From: Verrucosispora sp. NA02020 | GTDB lineage: Bacteria; Actinomycetota; Actinomycetes; Mycobacteriales; Micromonosporaceae | Length of the DNA: 64,000 nt | Direction: 5' to 3' | Assembly (NCBI RefSeq): GCF_013364215.1 | Contig: NZ_CP054923.1 | Span: 1,116,001-1,180,000, forward strand | Part shown: positions 9,321 through 18,315 of the stretch, piece by piece | Layout: every line of letters begins with the position of its first letter | How positions within the stretch are numbered: position 1 is the first letter of the stretch | Notes under the pieces: model-generated | Databases searched by the model: none | The model's input: only the letters and a program-made list of their open reading frames with translations | Told to the model about the DNA's origin: nothing | Made by a program: the position numbers and the translations under genes

Positions 9321-10544
9321 ATGCCCGCAGAGCACTCGTTCGATGTGTATCGGTTGCCCGAGGAGCACCAGGCGATCCGGGAAGCCGTCCGTGAGGTCTG
9401 TGCGGCGAAGGTGGCGCCGCAGGCTGCCGAGGCCGACGAGACCGGTGAGTTCCCCAAGGCTTCGTACGACGCGTTACGGGCTGCCGACTTCCACGCCCCG
9501 CACATCCCCGAGGAGTACGGCGGTGCGGGCGCCGACGCGCTGGCCACCGCGATCGTGATCGAGGAGGTCGCCCGGGCCTGCGCCTCGTCGTCGCTGATCC
9601 CGGCGGTGAACAAGCTCGGCACCATGCCGCTGCTGCTGGCCGGCTCCGACGACCTCAAGCGCCGCTACCTGACCCCGGTCGCCGCCGGTGAGGCGATGTT
9701 CTCGTACTGCCTCTCCGAGCCGGAGGCCGGCAGCGACGCGGCGTCGATGACCACCCGGGCGGTGCGGGACGGCGACCACTGGGTGCTCAACGGCGTGAAG
9801 CGGTGGATCACCAACGCCGGGGTGTCCGAGTTCTACACGGTTTTCGCCGTTACCGACCCGACCGCGCGGTCGCGGGGCATCTCCGCCTTCGTGGTCGAGA
9901 AGTCCGATCCGGGGGTCAGTTTCGGTGCTCCGGAGAAGAAGTTGGGCATCAAGGGCTCGCCGACCCGCGAGGTCTACCTGGACAACGTCCGGATCCCGGC
10001 CGACCGGATCATCGGCGCCGAGGGCACCGGGTTCGGCACCGCGATGAAGACCCTGGACCACACCCGGGTCACCATCGCCGCGCAGGCGCTCGGCATCGCG
10101 CAGGGTGCGCTGGACTACGCCAAGGGGTACGTGGCCGAGCGTAAGCAGTTCGGCAAGGCGATCGCCGAGTTCCAGGGTGTGCAGTTCATGCTCGCCGACA
10201 TGGGCATGAAGCTGGAGGCGGCGCGGCAGCTCACGTACGCGGCGGCCGGCAAGTCGGAGCGGGGTGACGCCGACCTGACGTACTTCGGTGCGGCGGCGAA
10301 GTGCTTCGCCTCGGACGCCGCGATGGAGATCACCACCGACGCGGTGCAGTTGCTCGGCGGCTACGGCTACACCCGGGACTACCCGGTCGAGCGGATGATG
10401 CGGGACGCCAAGATCACGCAGATCTACGAGGGCACCAACCAGGTGCAGCGCATCGTGATGGCCCGCCAGCTGCTCAAGGGACTGCCCCGGGTTTGGTTGA
10501 CTCGCGGGGTTGAGTGGTTCAGGTCGGGTGTGTGGGCTGGTTGA
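9321..10544 (+). CDS. Acyl-CoA dehydrogenase, C-terminus replaced by IS sequence
   Basis: This FAD enzyme oxidises acyl-CoA to the trans-2-enoyl-CoA. The AGGGGAGGGG ribosome-binding site lies just before the ATG. Family signatures are Y-C-L-S-E-P-E-A-G-S-D near residue 135, R-K-Q-F-G-K near 275 and the Q-L-L-G-G-Y-G-Y block near 340. I-Y-E-G-T-N-Q near 370 holds the usual base glutamate. Native sequence ends at L-L-K-G (10480), where IS copy 1 begins. The last roughly 20 residues to 10544 are read from the IS end. Because family members usually stop right after this point, activity may survive, but any native terminator or downstream co-transcription is lost. Confidence 0.85.
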   Translation: MPAEHSFDVYRLPEEHQAIREAVREVCAAKVAPQAAEADETGEFPKASYDALRAADFHAPHIPEEYGGAGADALATAIVIEEVARACASSSLIPAVNKLGTMPLLLAGSDDLKRRYLTPVAAGEAMFSYCLSEPEAGSDAASMTTRAVRDGDHWVLNGVKRWITNAGVSEFYTVFAVTDPTARSRGISAFVVEKSDPGVSFGAPEKKLGIKGSPTREVYLDNVRIPADRIIGAEGTGFGTAMKTLDHTRVTIAAQALGIAQGALDYAKGYVAERKQFGKAIAEFQGVQFMLADMGMKLEAARQLTYAAAGKSERGDADLTYFGAAAKCFASDAAMEITTDAVQLLGGYGYTRDYPVERMMRDAKITQIYEGTNQVQRIVMARQLLKGLPRVWLTRGVEWFRSGVWAG

Positions 10545-11382
10545 TTGTCTCAAACTCGATCGGGGTGAGGCGTCCGAGGCGTTGTTGCCGTCGTCGGCGG
10601 TGGTAGGTCCGTTCGATCCAGGTCACCATCGCCAGGCGCAGGTCGTGGCGGGTGCTCCAGCGTTGCCGGTCCAGGACGTTGCGTTGCAGTAGGGCGAAGA
10701 ACGATTCCATCGCGGCGTTGTCGCCGCAGGCGCCGACGCGGCCCATCGAGCCGACCAATCCGTTGCGGTGCAATGCCTTCACAAATTTCCTAGACCGGAA
10801 TTGGCTGCCCCTGTCCGAGTGGACCACGGTGCCGGCCGGATCGCGTAGTCGGACCGCGTTGGACAGCGCCGCGACGGCCAGAGAGGCTTTCATCCGGGTG
10901 TCGATGGAGTAGCCGACGATCCGGCCGGAGTACACGTCCTTGATCACGCACAGGTAGAGCTTGCCCTCGGCGGTGGGGTGTTCGGTGATGTCGGTCAGCC
11001 ACAGCCGGTTCGGGGCGTCGGCGGTGAACCGGCGGTGCACCAGGTCGTCGTGCACCGGCGGCCCGGCCCGCCGCGTGAGCCCCTTGCGCTTGGCGAACAC
11101 CGACCAGATGCGCTGCTGTGAGCACAGCCGGGCGACCCGGTTCGGGCCGGCGGTGATGCCGTGGGCGGGGAGTTCGTCGGCGATGAACCGGTACCCGAAC
11201 GCCGGATCATCGTGGTGGATGTCCAGGGCGGCGTTGATCAGATGGGCGTCGTCGACGTCACGTCGCGACACCGGCTCGGCGCGCCATGCGTAGTAGGCCT
11301 GCTTACTGAACCCCAACACCCGGCAGGTCACCGCGACGGGGATCCCGTCCGCGGCCAGGTCACCGACCAGCGGGTACATCAT
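10519..11382 (-). CDS. IS3-family transposase OrfB (copy 1)
   Basis: This 287-residue catalytic subunit has an N-terminal HTH_21-like region and an rve/DDE integrase core. The catalytic triad is visible as T-D-I-T, H-S-D-R-G-S-Q and A-M-E-S-F-F. The C-terminal L-T-P-I-E-F-E is typical of IS3 OrfB. It overlaps orfA by 4 nt and lies in the -1 frame relative to it. The overlap CCCCAAAATGA could support a -1 frameshift to make OrfAB or ATGA-coupled translation. It appears intact. Confidence 0.95.
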   Translation of the reverse strand: MMYPLVGDLAADGIPVAVTCRVLGFSKQAYYAWRAEPVSRRDVDDAHLINAALDIHHDDPAFGYRFIADELPAHGITAGPNRVARLCSQQRIWSVFAKRKGLTRRAGPPVHDDLVHRRFTADAPNRLWLTDITEHPTAEGKLYLCVIKDVYSGRIVGYSIDTRMKASLAVAALSNAVRLRDPAGTVVHSDRGSQFRSRKFVKALHRNGLVGSMGRVGACGDNAAMESFFALLQRNVLDRQRWSTRHDLRLAMVTWIERTYHRRRRQQRLGRLTPIEFETINQPTHPT

Positions 11383-11672
11383 TTTGGGGAGATATCCCGG
11401 GCGAAGAACGCCGCCGCCCGCCGCAGGATCTCGTTCTCCTGCTCCAGAAGCTTGTTACGCCGACGCAGCTCTCGCAGTTCCGCTGACTCGCTGCTGGTGG
11501 CCCCGGAACGGACACCGTCCTCGACATCGGCGAGCTTGAGCCAGCGGTGCAGACAGCCCTCGGAGATCCCGAAGTCCTTCGCGATCTGCCGCAACGGCGC
11601 CTCGCCCTTACGCGCGACCGCGACCACGTCACGACGGAACTCCGGCGGAAACGCTTTCGGCATGACAGACAT
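11379..11672 (-). CDS. IS3-family transposase OrfA (copy 1)
   Basis: This 97-residue DNA-binding subunit starts M-S-V-M-P-K-A-F-P-P-E-F-R and contains a helix-turn-helix around I-A-K-D-F-G-I-S-E-G-C-L. A leucine-rich coiled coil, R-R-R-N-K-L-L-E-Q-E-N-E-I-L-R-R, follows for oligomerisation. It recognises the element ends. Its stop overlaps the start of orfB. Confidence 0.95.
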   Translation of the reverse strand: MSVMPKAFPPEFRRDVVAVARKGEAPLRQIAKDFGISEGCLHRWLKLADVEDGVRSGATSSESAELRELRRRNKLLEQENEILRRAAAFFARDISPK

Positions 11673-11731
11673 CCTTCCAGCGAGGAACGCATCCTCACAG
11701 GTCAGGAGTCAACCAAACCGGGTGCAGTCCC

Positions 11732-11948
11732 TGTCGCCGCGTTCAAGTTTGCCGACCCACCGGAAGTCGACGGTGTGGTATTTCAGATCTTTGCGGTCGG
11801 GATATAGCTCGTGAAGCTTGGCGTTAACACCGTCGGCGACGTCGGAGCGACTCATGCGCAAGTTCGGCCAGCGCGGTGACGGGAGGCGACGGCGGGCTTC
11901 CATCAGCCGTAGATTCGGCTTCTTTGCGCTGGCCTCCGATGCTGGCAT
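11732..11948 (-). pseudogene. XRE-type regulator, N-terminal 72 codons (5' half)
   Basis: Read on the minus strand from the ATG at 11948, this encodes the helix-turn-helix part of a Streptomyces/Micromonospora-style regulator. M-S-R-S-D-V-A-D-G-V-N-A matches the usual M-S-R-x-E-L-A-E-A-V-N block, and W-V-G-K-L-E-R-G-D is the HTH end. It is cut at G-D by IS copy 1, after which the frame runs into IS sequence. Its 3' half is at 40506-41629 on the opposite strand. Removing the IS and one ACA joins GGC GAC to ACG CAC TGG in frame, giving K-L-E-R-G-D-T-H-W-T. The intact protein would be about 445 residues. Confidence 0.85.
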
Positions 11949-12798
11949 CGAGATCTACCTCCTGGCGCTACTCCGCACGTCCCCGCCGCCGTAGCAAAGA
12001 ATGAAACTGCATCGTCCTATTGTTAATCAACTATTCCGTGTGCCCGGATCTCGCGCAACGACGAACGTCGGTCGAACGCCCATAGTTGCCGTACGCGCTC
12101 GGTCAGGTGGTCCGCTGAAGGTCCAGTGGATTCACTTCTGGTGCTTTGCTCTCCTTCCAGGGGCTTGGGGCCGAGGGGGTCGCTGCTGGACTCAGCCGGT
12201 GGAAACGGGCCGCACGCTGTTCCCGAACCTAGTACTTCACCATCACGTTCGTCGGACCGCGGACGGCAGCGTAACCAGCGATAGCTGTATCGCGGGGCTT
12301 GATGTCCACTGGCTGGTGATCGCAGACGCAGGCCGCGGGGTTGATGTTCGGGCCGCGTCGACCGTTCTCAAGAGCGCTCAAGTGCTGGCAGTGAACTCCC
12401 AGCGCCGGGGACAGTTGCTCGCTGCTCCAGTCATGATCGTCTCAAGTTCCGGATCTCTTGCGCGAGTCAACGGTGGCGGAGGTACGCGCGTGGGCAGCCC
12501 ACACGTCGTTCGTAACGGTCTGGCCAAAACCCGTGCTTGCGGGATGTCAGCTGACCGTAACGCACACTGGCGGTCTCGCGACCGGGCCCTCTGATCTTGA
12601 CGTCTTAGCAGCTCAGGGTTCGGGTGCTTCGTGATCGGAACCGCAATGTGGACCGTAATGCGGAATTCCCCGATCGGCGGACATGCGTGATTGTTGGCGT
12701 GCGTCAGTCGCGATGCGTCCTGAGGGAGAGGTTCCCAGGCGTTTGTTCGGCGATTGACGCCGTGAGGTCCTTCTTGTCGTTGGCGCAGGCCAACGGGT
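11949..12798. other. Spacer without convincing gene between regulator fragment and kinase operon
   Basis: This 850-bp stretch separates two divergently read units. An open frame at 12001-12594 has low-quality composition, many Cys/Trp and no family resemblance, so I do not call it. An AT-rich patch near 11995-12035 may hold the regulator promoter. The conserved motif at 12631-12670 is annotated separately. I see nothing else. Confidence 0.5.
12631..12670 (+). promoter_or_regulatory. 40-bp motif shared with the FxLD operon upstream region (site 1)
   Basis: This segment and 42403-42441 agree at about 32 of 40 positions with one 1-nt gap. The shared blocks are GTGATC, CCGCAA, TGGACC and GGAATTCCC. 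Within this copy the half-sites CCGCAATGTGG and CCGTAATGCGG form a direct repeat. It lies 128 nt before the kinase ATG at 12799, and the other copy lies 138 nt before the methyltransferase GTG at 42580. A common regulator, perhaps the split XRE protein, is the simplest reading, but that is inference. Confidence 0.65.
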
Positions 12799-15192
12799 AT
12801 GCGATCCGAAAGGTTTCCTGTGCGTGTTGCCCGGAGGCTGGCCTGGTTGCTGGCGATTCCGCTGTCTGCGACTGTGCTCTTCGCCGCGTGGGGTGTGGCG
12901 TCGACAGCGCGTCAGGCGCTTGCTGCCGATCGGTTGGAGTCGCTGGTGGCGGTGTCGTCCGCTGTCGGTGAGGTGCTTTATCAGCTGGATCGTGAGCGTC
13001 AGGTTGCGGCGTCGGTGGTGTCGGACAGCGGTCGTGGGCTGAACGCCTTCCTCGAGCAGGGTGCTGTCTCGGATGGTGCGGTCGAGGCGTATCGGCAGCG
13101 TCGGGGCGATCTGGACTTGTCACCGCCGTCGGTGGCGCAGTTGTTGGGTCCGTTCGACGAGCAGTTGCGGCTGCTCCCAACGTTTCGCGAGCAGGTGAAG
13201 GCCAGGTCTGCGTCGCTGACCGCCGTGTTGGTGCGGTATCGGGCGGCGATCGGCCGAGGGCTGGCGGTACGGGAGGCCGTGGGTCAGGTCGGCGGGGCCG
13301 ATGGTGCGCTGGCTGATCAGTTGCGGGTGGCGGCGGCGTTGTCGCAGGCGTCGGAGTACGCCGGCATCCAGCAGGTCGCGGTGGCGACGGGTAGCGGCCG
13401 AGTGGTGTCGCAGGCGGTACAGCGGGACGTGGCGGCGACGCGGGCCGGGTTCGATGAGGCGTTGTCGGTGGTGTCGCAGCGCTCGCCTGCAGTGTGGCGA
13501 GGGTGGCTGGATCAGGCGTTGACCGGTGAGCAGGTGCTGGCAGCGCAGCGGTTCGATGACGAGGTCGCGCGGACGCAGGTGGGTCAGCGGCTGCGGGTGA
13601 ACTCCGGTCGGTGGTTGGTGGCCAGTGGTGAACGCCGCGACCGGTTGCACGAGGTGCAGTCGCGGATCGACGGCGAGATTCAGGCGGCGGTGGGGCGGGC
13701 GCGGAGCCGGCAGTGGGTGACCACGGGGGTGCTCTGCGGGGTGGCGGCGGTGCTTGTGGCCGCGGCGACGGTGTTGGCGACGTGGCAGGGCCGGGCGTTG
13801 GCGCGGCGGTTGCGGCGGGTCCGCGATGCCGTCACCGGGATGGCCACGGAAGAGCTGCCGTCGCTGGTGCGGCAGGTGGCGGCGGCTGATCCGGCCGACC
13901 CGGGGTCTGTGCCTCCGGCGCCACGTGCCTTGGCCGTGGACATGCCTCGGGATGAGGTGGACGAGGTCGCGGTTGCTTTCGACGCGCTCGCGGCCACCAC
14001 GTACCGGATCTCGACGGATCTGGCGCGGCAGCGCCTGGTGGCGGTGGGTGCGGTGGAGGCGGTGGGGCGCCGGTGTCAGGGGATCACGAATCGTCTTCTG
14101 GGCGTGTTGGACCGTGCGGAGCGGGATGAGAAGGACTCGGCGACGCTGGCGACGTTGTTCGCGGTGGACAACCTGGCGGCGCAGCTGCTGCACGGTACGC
14201 AGAGCATGCTGGTGTTGTCGGGACGGACGCTCGGGATGCCGTACGAGGAGCCGGCCGAGCTGGTGACGGTGGTGCAGGCGGCGCAGAGCCGGATCCAGGA
14301 GTACCGGCGGGTCATCGTCGGACTCGTCGACGACCGGATCCTCGTACCACCGGCGCTGATCGACGACCTGGTGCACCTGTTGGCGTCCCTACTGGACAAC
14401 GCCACCCGCTACAGCCCCGACGAGGTGGTCGTCACCGGTCACCTGATGGGCAACCGGGCGATCCTGCAGGTCACCGATACGGGCAACGGCATCGGTCCAG
14501 ACCTTCTCGACCAGCTCAACGAGGAGTTGGCGGCGCCGACGCCGATGATCGGGGTGGAGCACATCCGCCGTCAGGGCATCGCCACCGTCGCGGCGCTGGC
14601 CGCCGCGCACGGGCTGCGGGTGCGGCTGCTGCCCGCGTCACCGCAGGGCACCATCGCCGAGGTCGAGATTCCCGCCGACCAGCTTCGTATCCGGATCCCG
14701 GAGCGGGTCGCGCTGCCGGTGGGGCCGGTGGCCGGCAGGCGTGCCCCGGGCGGCACCCCCGCTTCCGACTTGTCCTTGCCCACCAGCTCGCCGCGTGCTC
14801 CTGCGGTGCGTTACGACCCGCCCACGACGATGGCGGACGCGTCGACGCAGACCCTGCCGCAGATCCCCGCGCAGCGCACCGCTGCCGCCTGGCAGGAACC
14901 GGACCCGATCTACGAGCAGGCGGCCGAGGAGCACGGCCCGTCCGGATGGTTCGAGGTGGGCGGCACGGTGCACCTGCCCGCCGCCACCGCTGCGGCACCG
15001 TCGGATCACGGCGCGACCACGTCGAACGGACTGCCCAAGCGGCAGCCTTCCCGGGCGATCGCGTCCTCACCTCGGCCCGTTCCTGTCGAACCGCCACACC
15101 GTGGACGGGCGGTAACGGGCTTCGCCAAGACCGCAGGGGCGTATCAGCGCGGCCGTGGCCGCTCCCTCCAGCCGAGAGAAGGACGACGATGA
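12799..15192 (+). CDS. NIT-domain sensor histidine kinase-like protein (conservon CvnA type)
   Basis: This membrane sensor of 797 residues heads a conservon-like operon. A first membrane segment lies at about residues 13-35. An extracytoplasmic NIT-like helical sensor spans about 50-290, and a second membrane segment lies at about 300-325. A HAMP-like linker leads to a HATPase domain at about 500-630. Its N box is L-L-D-N-A-T-R-Y-S-P and its G box is D-T-G-N-G-I-G. A long Pro/Ser/Ala-rich tail follows. A canonical phospho-acceptor H box is not obvious, as in other conservon kinases. The stop overlaps the next start (ATGA), so translation is coupled. The signal sensed is unknown. The ATG has only a weak ribosome-binding site. 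Confidence 0.88.
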   Translation: MRSERFPVRVARRLAWLLAIPLSATVLFAAWGVASTARQALAADRLESLVAVSSAVGEVLYQLDRERQVAASVVSDSGRGLNAFLEQGAVSDGAVEAYRQRRGDLDLSPPSVAQLLGPFDEQLRLLPTFREQVKARSASLTAVLVRYRAAIGRGLAVREAVGQVGGADGALADQLRVAAALSQASEYAGIQQVAVATGSGRVVSQAVQRDVAATRAGFDEALSVVSQRSPAVWRGWLDQALTGEQVLAAQRFDDEVARTQVGQRLRVNSGRWLVASGERRDRLHEVQSRIDGEIQAAVGRARSRQWVTTGVLCGVAAVLVAAATVLATWQGRALARRLRRVRDAVTGMATEELPSLVRQVAAADPADPGSVPPAPRALAVDMPRDEVDEVAVAFDALAATTYRISTDLARQRLVAVGAVEAVGRRCQGITNRLLGVLDRAERDEKDSATLATLFAVDNLAAQLLHGTQSMLVLSGRTLGMPYEEPAELVTVVQAAQSRIQEYRRVIVGLVDDRILVPPALIDDLVHLLASLLDNATRYSPDEVVVTGHLMGNRAILQVTDTGNGIGPDLLDQLNEELAAPTPMIGVEHIRRQGIATVAALAAAHGLRVRLLPASPQGTIAEVEIPADQLRIRIPERVALPVGPVAGRRAPGGTPASDLSLPTSSPRAPAVRYDPPTTMADASTQTLPQIPAQRTAAAWQEPDPIYEQAAEEHGPSGWFEVGGTVHLPAATAAAPSDHGATTSNGLPKRQPSRAIASSPRPVPVEPPHRGRAVTGFAKTAGAYQRGRGRSLQPREGRR

Positions 15193-15590
15193 GCACCGAT
15201 CTGAGCTTCCTGTTGAACAACAACGTGCGCGTGGTGCCGGGTGTGAGCCAGGCCGTCGCGGTATCCGTCGACGGACTGCTGTTGGCCTTCACCGACGGTC
15301 TCCACCGAGACGCTGCAGAACGCCTCGCCGCGGTCGCCTCAGGCTTGAACAGCCTGATCAACGGCGCCGCCCAGGAGCTGAACGCCGGTGGGGTGCGGGG
15401 CAACATCACCGACACCGACCGGGGTTACCTGATCCTGACGAGCCTGAATCGGGGGGCGTCGCTGCTGGTGTTGACGCGGCGGGACGCGGACCTCGCCTAC
15501 GTCACCGCCGAACTGGACCGCTTCGCCGAGCAGGTGGGCGACACGCAGCTCAACCCGTCGTTCGCGGCAGCGGCCGCCGGGGCACGATGA
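15189..15590 (+). CDS. Roadblock/LC7-domain protein (conservon CvnB type)
   Basis: This 133-residue cytosolic protein matches the short roadblock/LC7 proteins that partner small GTPases in conservons. It begins L-S-F-L-L-N-N-N-V-R-V-V-P-G-V and contains S-V-D-G-L-L-L-A and the D-R-G-Y-L-I-L-T strand. The ATG at 15189 overlaps the kinase stop and is preceded by GAGAAGGA. The true CDS starts well inside a longer open frame that shadows the kinase. In known conservons CvnB bridges the sensor and the GTPase. Confidence 0.9.
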   Translation: MSTDLSFLLNNNVRVVPGVSQAVAVSVDGLLLAFTDGLHRDAAERLAAVASGLNSLINGAAQELNAGGVRGNITDTDRGYLILTSLNRGASLLVLTRRDADLAYVTAELDRFAEQVGDTQLNPSFAAAAAGAR

Positions 15591-16177
15591 CCGCGCCGGG
15601 CACGACGGTTCGCCGACCGGCGGGCGGGCCACCGGGGTTGAAGATCGTGCTGACCGGGCCCCTCGGGATCGGTAAGACCACGCTGGTCGGGGCCGTGTCG
15701 GACATCGTGCCGCTGACCACCGAGGCCCGGATGTCGGCCGCCGGCGACGACATCTCCCACAGTCCGAACAAGGTCACCACCACGGTGGCGATGGACTTCG
15801 GTCGCCTCGCCATCAACGACGTCACCGTGTACGTCTTCGGGACCCCTGGACAACAGCGGTTCTGGTTCATGTGGGACGCGATCGTCCACGGGGCGATCGC
15901 CGCGGTGGTGCTCGTCGACACCCGCCGGCTCCAGGACTCGTTCCGGCACCTGGACTACATCGAACGTCGCAGGCTGCCGTTCGTGGTGGCGGTCAACCGG
16001 TTCCCCAACGCCCGCTCCTACCCGCCGGCGCAGATCCGCGACGCCCTCACGCTCGACGGTGAGGTGCCCGTCATCGAGGTCGACGCCCGGGACCGCGACA
16101 GCGTACGCCGCCTGCTCATCGCCCTGGTCGAGCACATCATCGCCACCACCCCGATCCCGGCCCGCGTCGCCTCCTGA
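15587..16177 (+). CDS. Small GTP-binding protein (conservon CvnD type)
   Basis: This 196-residue Ras-like GTPase has the P-loop G-P-L-G-I-G-K-T-T near residue 23, the switch II motif F-G-T-P-G-Q-Q-R-F near 85 and the base-recognition motif A-V-N-R-F-P near 138. N-R-F-P replaces the classical NKxD, as in CvnD proteins. The ATG overlaps the roadblock stop (ATGA). The usual CvnC (DUF742) gene, which sits between CvnB and CvnD in Streptomyces conservons, is absent here. That makes this a reduced conservon. It is followed 40 nt later by a transporter operon. Confidence 0.9.
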   Translation: MTAPGTTVRRPAGGPPGLKIVLTGPLGIGKTTLVGAVSDIVPLTTEARMSAAGDDISHSPNKVTTTVAMDFGRLAINDVTVYVFGTPGQQRFWFMWDAIVHGAIAAVVLVDTRRLQDSFRHLDYIERRRLPFVVAVNRFPNARSYPPAQIRDALTLDGEVPVIEVDARDRDSVRRLLIALVEHIIATTPIPARVAS

Positions 16178-16217
16178 CCGCTCGGCCCCTCCACCCTCGA
16201 ACAGAAGGAGCACCCTT

Positions 16218-17420
16218 ATGCGACATGCCCGTTCCCGACTGCGGCAGGCACTGGCTGTCGCCACCGCCACCGGCCTGCTCGCCACCGGCGCGGCGTGCAG
16301 CAGCAGCGACGGCGACTCCGACCGGGTACGGATCGGACTGCTGGTGTCGCTGTCGGGCATCTACACCAGCGTCGGCGAGGACATGCACCGCGGTTTCCAG
16401 CTCTACCTCGACACCCACGACGGCCGTCTCGGTGGCCGCGAGATCGACCTGGTCGTCGCCGACGAGGGCGACGGCCCCGCCACCGCTGTCGCCGCCGCCC
16501 AGAAACTCCTGGAACGCGACCGGGTAGTGGCGCTGACCGGGCTGGTCGGCGGCGCCACGGTGGACAAGGTCCAGACGCTCATTCACGAGCGGCGGATACC
16601 GCTGCTGGGAGCGAACGCCCGCCCCGGGTGGCCCCCGGCGCGGGCCCTGTCCTACACCTGGCACACCTCCTACAACTCCGACGAGCCCGGGATCGCGATC
16701 GCCGAGTACATCAAGGCGCAGGTCGGCAACGGAACCGTGTACGCGATCGGCCCGGACTACCAGGGCGGCTGGGACGAACTGCGCGGCTTCACCGACACGT
16801 ACACCGCCCTCGGCGGGACACTCGCCAACCCGGACGGCAAGACCGTGTTCACGCCGTTCCCGACGACCGAGAACTTCCTGCCGTACCTGAACAAGGCCGC
16901 CGAAACCCAACCGGCCGCCGTGTACACCTTCTACGCCGGTGGTCCCGCCGTCGCGTTCGTCAAGCAGTACCGGCACTCCGCGCTCAGGGACGTGCCGCTC
17001 TACGCCGCCGGCTTCCTCACCGAAGGACCGGTGTTGGACGCCCAAGGGACGGCGGCCACCGGAATCCGCAACGTCCTCAACTACTCGCCGACGCTGCCGC
17101 ACGCGGCGAACCAGCAGTTCGTCGCCGCCTGGTCCGCCGCCGGCTACCCGGGACAGCCGACCACCTTCGCGATGGCCTCCTACGACGCCGCCGCAGTCCT
17201 CGACCGGGCCCTGGCCGCCGTCGACGGCGCCGTCACCGGCGACACCCTCAACACCGCGATCAGCACGGTGGGACGGGTCGACAGCCCGCGCGGGGACTGG
17301 CAGTTCCATCCCACCGAGCACCGGCCGGTGCAGCGCTGGTACCTGCGCGAGGTCAAGCCCGACGGCCCGGTCCTGTCCAACGTGCTGCTGCAGGACCTGA
17401 CCACCCTGCCCGCCACCTGA
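16218..17420 (+). CDS. Branched-chain amino acid-type ABC transporter, lipoprotein binding protein
   Basis: This 400-residue periplasmic-binding-fold protein belongs to the Leu/Ile/Val-binding (Peripla_BP_6) family. A signal peptide ends at L-A-T-G-A-A-C, with C27 as the likely lipidated residue. The mature start I-G-L-L-V-S-L-S-G-I-Y and the segment V-V-A-L-T-G-L-V-G-G-A are family signatures. AGAAGGAG precedes the ATG at 16218. It is the first gene of a complete five-gene transporter set. The ligand cannot be deduced. The family includes urea, amide and amino acid binders and several sensor-associated members, so a signalling role alongside the conservon is possible. Confidence 0.9.
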   Translation: MRHARSRLRQALAVATATGLLATGAACSSSDGDSDRVRIGLLVSLSGIYTSVGEDMHRGFQLYLDTHDGRLGGREIDLVVADEGDGPATAVAAAQKLLERDRVVALTGLVGGATVDKVQTLIHERRIPLLGANARPGWPPARALSYTWHTSYNSDEPGIAIAEYIKAQVGNGTVYAIGPDYQGGWDELRGFTDTYTALGGTLANPDGKTVFTPFPTTENFLPYLNKAAETQPAAVYTFYAGGPAVAFVKQYRHSALRDVPLYAAGFLTEGPVLDAQGTAATGIRNVLNYSPTLPHAANQQFVAAWSAAGYPGQPTTFAMASYDAAAVLDRALAAVDGAVTGDTLNTAISTVGRVDSPRGDWQFHPTEHRPVQRWYLREVKPDGPVLSNVLLQDLTTLPAT

Positions 17421-17448
17421 CCGACACGACCAGAGCTAAGGGGGTGCC

Positions 17449-18315
17449 GTGCCCATGGACGCACTCGTGATCACCACCGTTGACGGAATCGCCTACGGGC
17501 TGCTCCTGGCGATCGCCGCCGCCGGGCTGACCGTCGCATTCGGTGCCGGCGGAGTGCTGAACCTCGCCCACGGCACCCTCATCGCGACCGGCGGCTACAT
17601 CGCCGCGACCACCACCGCAGGCACCTGGGGCAGTCTCGTCGCCGCGATGGCCCTGGCGGCACTCGCGGGAGCTGCCGGTGGGGGAGTGCTCGCCGCCGCG
17701 ACCGCCGCACTGCGCGGACGTGGTCACCTGGATCAGGCGTTGTTGACCTTCGGCGTCGCGTTGATCGGCGCGGACCTGCTGACCACGGCGTACGGGTCGG
17801 ACCTGCTGCGGCCCCGGATGCCCGCCGCCCTGGAAAGCACGATCGTGGTCGCAGGATACCGATATCCGGTCGACCGGCTCGCCGCGTTCGCCGTCGCCGT
17901 GCTGGTCGCCGCGTGCGGGTATGTGCTGCTGCACCGCGCCCGCGCCGGTCGGCTGATCCGGGCCACCGTCGACGACCGGGCGATGGTCGCCGCGATCGGC
18001 GTCAACCCCCGCACCGTCGACGCCGCCGTACTCGTCGCCTCCGGGGCCCTCGCCGGTCTAGCGGGAGCGCTGACCACCCCGATCCTCGGCGTCGGGCCCG
18101 GCACCGCCGACACGGCACTACTGCTGTCACTGATCATCGTGGTCTGCGGAGGTCTCGGCTCCGTACCCGGTGCCGTCATCGCCGCGATCGGCGTCGGCGT
18201 GGTGCAGACCGTCGGAGTGGTCACCATCCCGGCCCTGGCGCCCTACCTCCTCACCGCCATGGCCGTGATCCTGCTCGCCCGCCCCAGCACCGTTCCTGGT
18301 CAGGCGACGCCATGA
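17449..18315 (+). CDS. ABC transporter permease, LivH type
   Basis: This 288-residue inner-membrane permease has about eight hydrophobic segments. G-I-A-Y-G-L-L-L-A-I-A-A-A-G-L-T and L-N-L-A-H-G-T are characteristic of LivH. The start is the GTG at 17449 or the ATG two codons later. AAGGGGG lies upstream. It overlaps the next permease gene by 4 nt (ATGA). Confidence 0.9.
   Translation: MPMDALVITTVDGIAYGLLLAIAAAGLTVAFGAGGVLNLAHGTLIATGGYIAATTTAGTWGSLVAAMALAALAGAAGGGVLAAATAALRGRGHLDQALLTFGVALIGADLLTTAYGSDLLRPRMPAALESTIVVAGYRYPVDRLAAFAVAVLVAACGYVLLHRARAGRLIRATVDDRAMVAAIGVNPRTVDAAVLVASGALAGLAGALTTPILGVGPGTADTALLLSLIIVVCGGLGSVPGAVIAAIGVGVVQTVGVVTIPALAPYLLTAMAVILLARPSTVPGQATP

Larger units (their letters stand above)
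10478..11731 (-). mobile_element. IS3-family insertion sequence, copy 1 of 3 (1254 bp)
   Basis: The ends are 26-bp inverted repeats beginning GGGACTGC and differing at two positions (GCACCC against GCCCCG). The element has two overlapping genes, orfA and orfB, read on the minus strand. It is identical in encoded proteins and length to the copies at 39252-40505 and 56486-57739. The right flank in window coordinates is TGT, that is ACA on the element strand, matching the ACA after copy 2. The left flank is the acyl-CoA dehydrogenase 3' end and shows no matching duplication. This copy is therefore recombinant. Confidence 0.93.

Noticed and set aside
12001..12594. 198-codon frame in the spacer before the kinase gene
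   Set aside because: Composition is unlike neighbouring genes, no family is recognised and no start signal is present. It also crosses a region expected to be regulatory.
13120..14376. Large minus-strand frame opposite the sensor kinase
   Set aside because: Arg/His/Gln-rich antisense shadow. The plus strand has clear kinase motifs.
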